Origin: Victivallales bacterium
GTDB lineage: Bacteria; Verrucomicrobiota; Lentisphaeria; Oligosphaerales; Oligosphaeraceae
Length of the DNA stretch: 48,017 bases
Reading direction: 5' to 3'
NCBI GenBank assembly: GCA_017431185.1
Contig: JAFRLP010000284.1
Span: forward strand, 1 to 48,017
Part shown: one piece after another, positions 41,636 through 48,017 of the stretch
How positions within the stretch are numbered: position 1 is the first letter of the stretch
Layout: every line of letters begins with the position of its first letter
Notes under the pieces: model-generated
Seen by the model: only the letters and a program-made list of their open reading frames with translations
Told to the model about the DNA's origin: nothing
Database searches by the model: none
Made by a program: the position numbers and the translations under genes

Positions 41636-42205
41636 ATGGATAGAAACATTTTGCTGTGCGGAGTTGGCGGACAAGGCATTCTGCTGGCGGCGAAGGTGAT
41701 AGCCACTGCGGCGGAGCTGTCTGGCCTGCAGGTGACCACCAACGAGATTCACGGTATGGCGCAGCGCGGCGGCTCCGTGACGGCGATGGTGCGCTTTGGC
41801 GTGGAGATTCACTCTCCGCTGATTCTGGAGGGGCATGCGGACGTGCTGGGTTCCCTGGAGGCGATAGAGGCCATTCGCTTTGCCCATTACCTGAAGGCTG
41901 GGGGGCTTGCGGTGGTCTCGGCGCAGAGAATCATCCCCGTGACCGTCTCCACGGGGGCCGCGAAATACCCGAATGACGTGGAGGAGCGGCTGGCGTGCGT
42001 CTTTCCGCGCCGCATCTACCGCGACTTCGTGGCGGAGGCTGCTGCGCTGGGGGATGTCCGCATGGCCAACACCCTGATGCTGGGCGCGATGGCCAACGGT
42101 CTTCCCGAAGTGTCCGCCCAAGTCTGGGAAGACGCGCTTCGCCGATGCGTCAAGCCCGCGTTCCTCGCAGCCAATCTCTCCGCCTTCCAACGGGGACGTT
42201 CCTGA
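41636..42205 (+). CDS. iorB: Indolepyruvate ferredoxin oxidoreductase, beta subunit
   Basis: 189 residues from the ATG at 41636, with AGGTG 5 nt upstream. The gamma-type 2-oxoacid oxidoreductase domain is complete: ILLCGVGGQGILLAAKV at the start, NEIHGMAQRGGSV (the conserved His-Gly-Met-Ala-Gln-Arg-Gly segment) and a C-terminal helical end. With IorA it decarboxylates aryl pyruvates from Trp, Phe and Tyr to aryl-acetyl-CoA, reducing ferredoxin. It works only in strictly anaerobic metabolism. It heads the operon iorB, paaK-like, iorA. Confidence 0.93.
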   Translation: MDRNILLCGVGGQGILLAAKVIATAAELSGLQVTTNEIHGMAQRGGSVTAMVRFGVEIHSPLILEGHADVLGSLEAIEAIRFAHYLKAGGLAVVSAQRIIPVTVSTGAAKYPNDVEERLACVFPRRIYRDFVAEAAALGDVRMANTLMLGAMANGLPEVSAQVWEDALRRCVKPAFLAANLSAFQRGRS

Positions 42206-42251
42206 TTTCATTCCATTTTGCATCCTGAAAAAAACAACCAAACACACAGCC

Positions 42252-43541
42252 ATGAGTGAAATGTACTTCAATCCGGTCGAGGAGACCTACAGCCGCGAGG
42301 AGCTGACCGCCCTCCAGGACAAGCGCCTGAAGGCGATGGTCAAGCACGTCTATGAGGGAAATGCGTGGTATCGGGAGCGTTTTCAGGCGGCTGGCGTCGA
42401 CCCCGCCAACTTTGGCGGACTGGCCGACCTGGAGAAACTGCCCGTGATGGGCAAGTTGGATTTCCGCAGCCAGTACCCCGAGGGAATGCGCTGCGTGCCC
42501 CGGGAGCAAATCCAGGAGATGCACATGTCCAGCGGCTCCACCGGCACACCCGTGGTGATGCTCTATACCTTGGCGGACGTTGACCAGTGGGCGGAGTGCA
42601 TGGCCCGCTGCTATGTGATGGCGGGTGTGCGCCCCAGCGACGTCGTGCAGATCACGCCTGGCCTGGGACTGTTCAACGGCGGCTTCGGCTGCTTCCACGG
42701 GGCCCGCAAGGCAGGCTGCTTCATCGTTCCCACGGGGCCTGGCAACACCGCCCGACAGATTCGCCTGGCACAGGACTTCCACACCAGGGCCATCGTCTGC
42801 GTCGTCTCCTACTGCTCGCGCATCATCGAACTGCTTGAACAGCAGAAGCAGACGCTGCCCGACCTGAAGATCGGCATTTTCGGGGCCGAGACCTTCACCG
42901 AGGCCATGAAGGAGAACATCCGCAGCCACCTGGGCATTGACGTATATGACATCTACGGCATGACCGAAACGGGCGGCATCGGCACCCTGGGACAGGACTG
43001 CCGCTTCCACAACGGAACGCACGTCTGGGAAGACCATTACATCTGCGAAATCGTCAACCCGCAGACCTACAAGGCCGTGCCGGACGGAGAGGTCGGCGAG
43101 CTGGTCGTCACCAGCCTGACCCGCCAGGCGCTGCCCGTCGTCCGTTTCCACACTGGCGATCTGACCAGCGTCCTCTCCCGTGAACGCTGCGAATGCGGAC
43201 GGACCCACATCCGCCTGGCTCCCATCACGGGACGTGTCGATGACATGATCATCATCAAAGGGGTCAACATCTTCCCCTCCCAGGTGGAGCACTCCCTGCT
43301 GAAAATCCCTGGCGTCCTTCCTGAATACCAGATTTTCGTGACCGACTGCCACGGCGTGAAGGGGCTGTACGTCAAGGTCGAGGCGGAGCCTGGCGTGACA
43401 GGCCACACGGTCTGCCGTCAACTGCGCGAAGACCTCGGTTTCGCTCCCGAGGGAGACGTGGTGGCGCCAGGAAGCCTGCCCCGCAACGAGGGCAAGGCAA
43501 AACGTGTATTCTATCTGGCGGACGGGGAGAAGGTGCCATGA
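42252..43541 (+). CDS. paaK: Phenylacetate-CoA ligase-like AMP-forming enzyme
   Basis: 429 residues from the ATG at 42252, the usual PaaK length. The ANL-superfamily motifs are present: SSGSTGTPVVMLYT (P-loop), IYGMTETGG, and LPVVRFHTGDLTSV (Asp binding the AMP ribose), with a C-terminal AMP-binding lid (MIIIKGVNIFPSQVEHSLL). It activates or, in reverse, releases arylacetates. Lying between iorB and iorA, it could run backward to conserve energy from arylacetyl-CoA, or re-activate free acids (inference). The ribosome site is weak. Its stop overlaps the iorA start. Confidence 0.9.
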   Translation: MSEMYFNPVEETYSREELTALQDKRLKAMVKHVYEGNAWYRERFQAAGVDPANFGGLADLEKLPVMGKLDFRSQYPEGMRCVPREQIQEMHMSSGSTGTPVVMLYTLADVDQWAECMARCYVMAGVRPSDVVQITPGLGLFNGGFGCFHGARKAGCFIVPTGPGNTARQIRLAQDFHTRAIVCVVSYCSRIIELLEQQKQTLPDLKIGIFGAETFTEAMKENIRSHLGIDVYDIYGMTETGGIGTLGQDCRFHNGTHVWEDHYICEIVNPQTYKAVPDGEVGELVVTSLTRQALPVVRFHTGDLTSVLSRERCECGRTHIRLAPITGRVDDMIIIKGVNIFPSQVEHSLLKIPGVLPEYQIFVTDCHGVKGLYVKVEAEPGVTGHTVCRQLREDLGFAPEGDVVAPGSLPRNEGKAKRVFYLADGEKVP

Positions 43542-45283
43542 GCAGACAACTCCTCTCCGGCAACGAGGCCATCGCCCGAGGAGCCTGGGAGGCGGGAGTC
43601 GCCTGCGCCTTCGGCTACCCCGGCACCCCCTCCACTGAAATACTGGAGGCCCTGGTGAAGATGCCCGGGCCGTACTGCGAATGGTCGCCCAACGAGAAGG
43701 TGGCCCTGGAGTCGGCGGCGGGTTCCGCCATCGCAGGGGCCCGCAGCCTCGTCACGATGAAACTGGTCGGACTCAATGTGGCGTCCGACCCCCTGATGAC
43801 CCTCTCCTACATCGGGATTGTCGCCGGACTGGTCATTGTCGTGGCGGACGACCCGGGCCAGCACTCCTCGCAGACGGAGCAGGACACGCGCCACTACGCC
43901 CGTCTTGCCAAGGTTCCGATTCTGGAACCAGGCAGCGCCGTCGAGTGCAGCGACTTCATGGCCAGGGCATTTGACCTCTCCGAAAAATACCGCTGCCCTG
44001 TCATCCTGCGCACCACAACCTGCGTGAGCCACTCGCGCTTCCTGGTGGAGACGCATGACCGCCAGGAGCGCGCCCGCATCCCATTCACCAAGAATCCGGC
44101 GCAGTTCGTGCCGCTGCCCATCTGGGGACGCAAACTCCGCGCCAAGGTCGAGGAGCGAATGGCCGCCCAATCACTGGAGGGCGATTCCAGCGACGTCAAC
44201 CGCGTCTTTCGGCGGGGAAGCGACCTGGGCATCATCTCCCACGGTGTCACCGCCCTGCACTGCCTGGACGTCTTCCCCGAAGCCAGCGTGCTGAAAATCG
44301 GCCTTGGCTGGCCCTTCCCCGATAACCTCCTGCGCTCCTTCGCCGCGCAAGTCAAGCGAGTACTGGTTGTGGACGAGGGCGACCCTTTCCTGGAGGAGCA
44401 TGTCCGCTCCCTGGGCATTGCCTGCGACGGCAAAGGGCTGGTGCCGCGTTGCGGGGAACTGACCCCTGCGGTGCTGTCGGGCGTCAAGGCGCGCCTGGAG
44501 GGACGTGAGGACACTCTGCCGCGCCCCGTCGGACAGGCGGCGGATTTGCCTGGCCGCCCCCCCATGCTCTGCCCCGGCTGCCCGCATCGAGGCACCTTCT
44601 ACGCGCTGGCGCAGTTCGACGTCATCGTGACTGGCGACATCGGCTGCTACACACTCGGGGTTTTTCCGCCGTTGAACCGCACGGACACCTGCCTCTGCAT
44701 GGGAGGCGGCTTCTCCATGGCGCACGGCATGCGCAAGGCGGGGGAGGAGCGCCCCGTGGTCGGCATTGTCGGCGACTCCACCTTCTACCATTCAGGAATC
44801 ACGGGCCTGCTCAACCTGGTCTATAACCAGGGCAACGCCACGCTGATTGTGGTCGATAACCGCACCACGGCGATGACGGGGCACCAGGAGCATCCAGGCA
44901 CGGGAAAGACCCTGATGGGCGAACCAACGGCCGCCGCCGACATCGAAAGAATCGCCCGCGCCTGCGGCATGGAGCGTGTGCGGACGGTCAATCCCCTCGA
45001 CTTCGCCGCCATGAAGGCCGCCTTGCAGGAGGAACTTTACTGCGGAAAGCCATCGCTCATCATTGCCAAAGCGCCCTGCGTGCTGAAAGACCGCACGGTG
45101 GTGAGGCCCGCGCTGAAGATTGATTCCGCACTCTGCAGGAACTGCCGTGCATGCATCAAACTCGGCTGCCCCGCCATCGAGTCCGCCGACCGTGCCGTCA
45201 AGCCCAGCATCTCCCCGCACGCCTGCACCGGCTGCACCCTCTGCCAGCAGGTCTGCCATTTCCACGCCATTGGAAAGGAATAG
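43538..45283 (+). CDS. iorA: Indolepyruvate ferredoxin oxidoreductase, alpha subunit
   Basis: 581 residues, close to family length. The ATG overlaps the paaK stop as ATGA. The N-terminal pyrimidine domain starts SGNEAIARGAWEAGV, GYPGTPSTEI. The thiamine-diphosphate region shows GDIGCYTLG and the GDS...VDNRTTAMTGHQEHPG core. The last 60 residues hold a two-cluster ferredoxin domain (CRNCRACIKLGCP and CTGCTLCQQVC). With IorB it oxidises aryl pyruvates to acyl-CoA in the cytosol, linking amino-acid fermentation to reduced ferredoxin. All cluster cysteines are intact. Confidence 0.95.
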   Translation: MSRQLLSGNEAIARGAWEAGVACAFGYPGTPSTEILEALVKMPGPYCEWSPNEKVALESAAGSAIAGARSLVTMKLVGLNVASDPLMTLSYIGIVAGLVIVVADDPGQHSSQTEQDTRHYARLAKVPILEPGSAVECSDFMARAFDLSEKYRCPVILRTTTCVSHSRFLVETHDRQERARIPFTKNPAQFVPLPIWGRKLRAKVEERMAAQSLEGDSSDVNRVFRRGSDLGIISHGVTALHCLDVFPEASVLKIGLGWPFPDNLLRSFAAQVKRVLVVDEGDPFLEEHVRSLGIACDGKGLVPRCGELTPAVLSGVKARLEGREDTLPRPVGQAADLPGRPPMLCPGCPHRGTFYALAQFDVIVTGDIGCYTLGVFPPLNRTDTCLCMGGGFSMAHGMRKAGEERPVVGIVGDSTFYHSGITGLLNLVYNQGNATLIVVDNRTTAMTGHQEHPGTGKTLMGEPTAAADIERIARACGMERVRTVNPLDFAAMKAALQEELYCGKPSLIIAKAPCVLKDRTVVRPALKIDSALCRNCRACIKLGCPAIESADRAVKPSISPHACTGCTLCQQVCHFHAIGKE

Positions 45284-45319
45284 GGACATTCAGAAAAAGC
45301 AGGAAGCAGTATCGACTCC

Positions 45320-46504
45320 ATGGATTGGTCAAGATTAGAATACCCCGAAAAAACCCTCGCCAGCCTACAACGGAATTGGGAGTATTCCCAGGCGTGCTAC
45401 CCCGGACAGCAACTCTGGTTCCTGCAATCGGAATACGTAAGACAGTGCGCGGAACGCGCCGGCTTTCCCGCTGACGGGACGGACGAACTGCTGCGCCAGG
45501 CCGCCCTCATCCGTGACAATGAGGGCGACTCCCGTCTGGTCTGGCATCTGCACTGGCATTCGCGCATCGCCCACCAGTCCCTGCGGGCCTCCCAGTGGCC
45601 GTGGCCAGCGGACCTCGCCAAAAAACCGCATGCGGGCCTGACCTTCCTGACCGTCTTTCCCCTGTTTGCGCTGACGCCATCCATGGACGCCTGGATGCAG
45701 GCCCGCGCCCTGCCCCGGGAACTCCCTGACGCCGCCCTCCGCGATGTCCGCAACTGGTCACTGCACCATTATCGCCAGACGGGACGCTGGGGAGACGCCC
45801 AAACCCTCTGGAGCCACCATCTCCTGCACTGCGACATCTTCCAGCTGGGACGGCTCCAGTTCCAGTTCGGTCAATTCACGGGCCGCACACCGCTGGTGCT
45901 CCGTCACACCGCCACGGGCGAAATCATCCTGCTGTCGCAGGAGAACCTGCCTGTGGCCGCTGACGGACGCTACGCCTGCCCCGACGAACCAGTCTGCTTC
46001 ACCACCACCCTGGCACAGACAGACCGGGAGTACAGCGGCAATCCCGTGCGGGATGGCCTGGTGTCCCAAGAGCAGCTCTCCCTACCCTGCCAGGAGTGGG
46101 AACCCGTGTTTCGCCCAGGCGACCCGATGCTGAACATCCACATTCCCGAAGACGGGCCGCTGGACTACCAGACCTGCCAGGCGAGCCTGGACTGCGCCCG
46201 CCGCTTCTATTCGGCGCAGTTCCCTGAATTCGATTTCCGCGGCTTCCAGACACAGACCTGGCTGCTGGGCACCGCCCTGCGCGACTGCCTTCCAGCCGAC
46301 TCGAACATTCTCCGTTTCCAGTCGCTGTTCCTGTTGATGCCGGCCATCCAGGGCAACGACTGGCAACTGCGCGAGCGGGTGTTCGGCGACCCGGATTTGC
46401 CATTGGAAAAGGTTCCGCGGAAAACCACGCTTCAACGCGCCGTGTACGCCAAACTGGCGGCTGGCGCACGATTGCGCAACGGCGCAGGAGTGATTCCCAG
46501 ATGA
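45320..46504 (+). CDS. GNAT-like acyltransferase (NAT_N/GNAT_C type), substrate unknown
   Basis: 394 residues from the ATG at 45320. The N-terminal part (LQRNWEYSQACYPGQQLWFLQSEY, LVWHLHWHSRIAHQ) is alpha-helical and Trp-rich. The C-terminal block HIPEDGPLDYQTCQASLDCA followed by GFQTQTWLL is the pattern of the GNAT-like C-terminal domain in proteins named acyltransferase domain-containing; this is from memory and moderate in certainty. It lies 36 nt after iorA and its stop overlaps the ogt start as ATGA, so it belongs to the same operon. There is no signal peptide or membrane segment. The acyl donor and acceptor are unknown. Confidence 0.6.
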   Translation: MDWSRLEYPEKTLASLQRNWEYSQACYPGQQLWFLQSEYVRQCAERAGFPADGTDELLRQAALIRDNEGDSRLVWHLHWHSRIAHQSLRASQWPWPADLAKKPHAGLTFLTVFPLFALTPSMDAWMQARALPRELPDAALRDVRNWSLHHYRQTGRWGDAQTLWSHHLLHCDIFQLGRLQFQFGQFTGRTPLVLRHTATGEIILLSQENLPVAADGRYACPDEPVCFTTTLAQTDREYSGNPVRDGLVSQEQLSLPCQEWEPVFRPGDPMLNIHIPEDGPLDYQTCQASLDCARRFYSAQFPEFDFRGFQTQTWLLGTALRDCLPADSNILRFQSLFLLMPAIQGNDWQLRERVFGDPDLPLEKVPRKTTLQRAVYAKLAAGARLRNGAGVIPR

Positions 46505-47037
46505 GTGAAACAATTGAATATATCATCTTTGACTACGAATCCCCTCTGGGCAACCTGCGGATTGAGACGCAGGACGCCGCTGTGCAGGCAGTGCAGTTCG
46601 CGCCTTCCATCACAGAGTCGGGCAAGCAAATCCGAAACGAGGAGGAGGAAAACGACCCCGTGATACAGGCGTGCCTGAAACTGAACCTCCCCGTCTATGA
46701 CCAACTGTGCAAGCAGCTGGACGAGTATTTTGACGGCAAACGCAAAATTTTCACCTTGGAGGCCCTGTTCACCGGCACGGAGTTCCAGCAGGAGGTCTGG
46801 GAAGCCCTGCTCCGCATCCCATACGGGCATTCCGTCACATATTCGGATGTGGCAAGGGCGATTGGCCGTCCCAAAGCCGTCCGTGCCGTTGCCAACGCCG
46901 TGGGGGCGAATCCGCTCTGCATCATCGTGCCCTGCCACCGAGTGCTGGCGGCGGGGGGACGTCTCGGCGGATACTCCGCCGGGCTGGAGTACAAGCGCCA
47001 ACTGCTCAAACTGGAAGGCATCCCCTGGCTGGAATAG
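46501..47037 (+). CDS. ogt: Methylated-DNA-protein-cysteine S-methyltransferase
   Basis: 178 residues from the ATG at 46501 (ATGA overlap). The N-terminal ribonuclease-H-like domain is followed by the signature IIVPCHRVLAAGG with the acceptor Cys, then GGYSAGLEYKRQLLKLEG. Upstream SVTYSDVARAIGRPKAVRAV is the DNA-binding helix-turn-helix with the Arg finger. It repairs O6-alkylguanine by suicide transfer in the cytoplasm. Its place after the ior and acyltransferase genes is probably incidental. Confidence 0.95.
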   Translation: MSETIEYIIFDYESPLGNLRIETQDAAVQAVQFAPSITESGKQIRNEEEENDPVIQACLKLNLPVYDQLCKQLDEYFDGKRKIFTLEALFTGTEFQQEVWEALLRIPYGHSVTYSDVARAIGRPKAVRAVANAVGANPLCIIVPCHRVLAAGGRLGGYSAGLEYKRQLLKLEGIPWLE

Positions 47038-47039
47038 TC

Positions 47040-47621
47040 ATGGCAAAAAAAACATTCTCCCTTTCCGCCCGGTGCTGGGCGCTGTTTCTGCTGTTCTTCG
47101 GCATCTCCGCCGTGACCTTGGGCGGCGGCTTGACGATGCTTCCCGTCATGCAGCGCGAATTCGTGGAGAAACGCCATTGGCTGACGGAGGAGGATATGGT
47201 TGACACCGTCGCCGTGATGCAGTCGCTCCCTGGAGTCATCGCCTGCAACATGTCGGTTCTGCTAGGCTACCGCATCGCGGGAGTCCCGGGCGCACTCACA
47301 GCCACCATCGGGGTGGTGCTCCCGCCGTTTCTCGTCATCCTGGCGGTGGCTCTCGGACTCAGGCAACTCGCCGCCAGTGAAACGCTCAACCACATCTTCC
47401 TGGGCATACGCGCCGGCGTGACCGCCCTCATCCTCCTCTCCGCCATCAAGTTGGGACGGCAAATCATCAAGGACGCCTTCACCGCCACAATCGCCGTCAT
47501 CGCCTTTGTCGCCCTGGCCTTTCTGGACATGAACGCCGTCTGGTTCATTGTGGCGGCGGCCATCGCGGGGCTGCTCTGGAACTGGGTGCGCGGCATCCGC
47601 GCCGCCAAAGGGGAGGCCTGA
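47040..47621 (+). CDS. Chromate transporter, short (single CHR domain) subunit 1
   Basis: 193 residues from the ATG at 47040, 2 nt after the ogt stop. One CHR domain: GGGLTMLPVMQREFVEKRHWLTEEDMVD at the start, QSLPGV(IA)CN in place of the PGP region, and five or more membrane helices. Short CHR proteins act in pairs, and a second one begins 1 nt downstream. They export anions such as chromate, or other substrates in species not exposed to it. Confidence 0.9.
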   Translation: MAKKTFSLSARCWALFLLFFGISAVTLGGGLTMLPVMQREFVEKRHWLTEEDMVDTVAVMQSLPGVIACNMSVLLGYRIAGVPGALTATIGVVLPPFLVILAVALGLRQLAASETLNHIFLGIRAGVTALILLSAIKLGRQIIKDAFTATIAVIAFVALAFLDMNAVWFIVAAAIAGLLWNWVRGIRAAKGEA

Positions 47622-47622
47622 G

Positions 47623-48017
47623 ATGGTGCTGCTCAACCTATACCTGCTCTTCGTGAAGATCGCGGCCTTCACCTACGGGGGAGGCTATGCCATGATTCCC
47701 CTGTTCCAGGATGAACTGGTCACCAAGCACGGCTACCTGACCGCCGAGGAATTCGCCAACATGGTCGCGCTGGCGCAAATGACTCCTGGCCCCGTGGGGC
47801 TGAACGCCGCCACCTACATCGGATGCCACGAGGCCGGGGTTGCGGGGGCGATTGTGTCCACATTGGGAATCATGACCCCCGCCCTGGTCATCACCCTGCT
47901 CACGGCATTCTTCCTTCAGCGGATGAAAGACAATGCCGTGCTCAAGGCCGCTCTCTGCGGCATACGCCCCGCCGTGCTCGGCCTGATTGCCGCCGCAGTC
48001 ATCTTCTTCGCCAACAC
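47623..48017 (+). CDS. Chromate transporter, short subunit 2 (truncated by window edge)
   Basis: The first 131 codons are present from the ATG at 47623, 1 nt after the previous stop and preceded by GGGGAGG. The CHR N-terminal motifs are clear: FTYGGGYAMIPLFQDELV, LTAEEFANMVALAQMTPGP and GLNAATYIG. It contains at least two membrane helices in the visible part. With the preceding gene it forms the two-subunit version of the transporter. Confidence 0.9.
   Translation, partial: MVLLNLYLLFVKIAAFTYGGGYAMIPLFQDELVTKHGYLTAEEFANMVALAQMTPGPVGLNAATYIGCHEAGVAGAIVSTLGIMTPALVITLLTAFFLQRMKDNAVLKAALCGIRPAVLGLIAAAVIFFAN

Noticed and set aside
42150..43421. 423-codon minus-strand frame antisense to the paaK-like gene
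   Set aside because: The plus-strand gene has all AMP-forming ligase motifs; the antisense frame shows none.

Overview
The window most resembles a chromosomal segment of a Lentisphaerota (Victivallales-like) gut or sediment bacterium. This is inferred from gene content, not from a marker gene: three single-gene type II pseudopilin-like proteins ([13 protein letters not shown]-termini, C-terminal H-X9-DG type ends) sit next to large secreted glycoside-hydrolase-like proteins, with many Gfo/Idh/MocA dehydrogenases, AraC and GntR regulators, and unusual tandem-repeat proteins built on a QPQFAD core. DNA is moderately GC-rich and intergenic promoters are AT-rich with recognisable -35/-10 boxes.

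Layout. 1-939: 5' part of a zinc-ribbon protein kinase homologue that has lost its catalytic residues (minus strand). 1071-1229: MITE-like element. 1248-1457: two identical tandem tRNA-Glu(UUC) genes and a terminator. 1470-4701: esterase, AraC regulator and a divergent Gfo/Idh/MocA dehydrogenase. 4752-10826 (minus): module 1, GntR regulator, pseudopilin, LamG/DUF6259-like/CBM6-like protein, small LamG protein. 10911-11315: beta-lactamase-family remnant. 11354-20083 (minus): module 2, GntR regulator, pseudopilin, secreted TIM-barrel-like protein, DUF4838-like protein, FAD oxidoreductase, GH28. 20237-20452: tandem repeats and a fold-back element. 20455-22119: tandem-repeat protein locus split by one in-frame UGA. 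22367-25898 (plus): two dehydrogenases and an enolase-superfamily enzyme. 25921-27102: AAA/DUF4143 ATPase, followed by a 40-bp tandem array. 27329-35366 (minus): module 3, AraC regulator, 1295-residue secreted protein, pseudopilin, GH2 beta-mannosidase-like enzyme. 35662-38597 (plus): uronate isomerase, rubredoxin, deacetylase-like protein. 38733-39730: second tandem-repeat gene, 5'-truncated and frameshifted. 39741-41321 (minus): zinc-ribbon/GYF-like membrane protein. 41636-48017 (plus): iorB, phenylacetate-CoA-ligase-like gene, iorA, GNAT-like acyltransferase, ogt and a split chromate transporter.

How the genes fit together. The dominant theme is plant or host polysaccharide use, including pectin, mannan and uronic acids. 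Secreted or cytoplasmic glycosidases, an esterase, uxaC and oxidoreductases for sugars or sugar acids are each under local transcription factors. Three times the sequence repeats one layout: a regulator, exactly one pseudopilin and one or more carbohydrate-active proteins. No other type II secretion gene is present, so the pseudopilins look like module-specific surface components. This repeated layout, and the 24-residue QPQFAD repeat family with its broken copies, are the best candidates for an undescribed system. Interspersed small repeats (REP-like, MITE-like, fold-back, 23-bp and 40-bp tandem arrays) mark the borders between these blocks.
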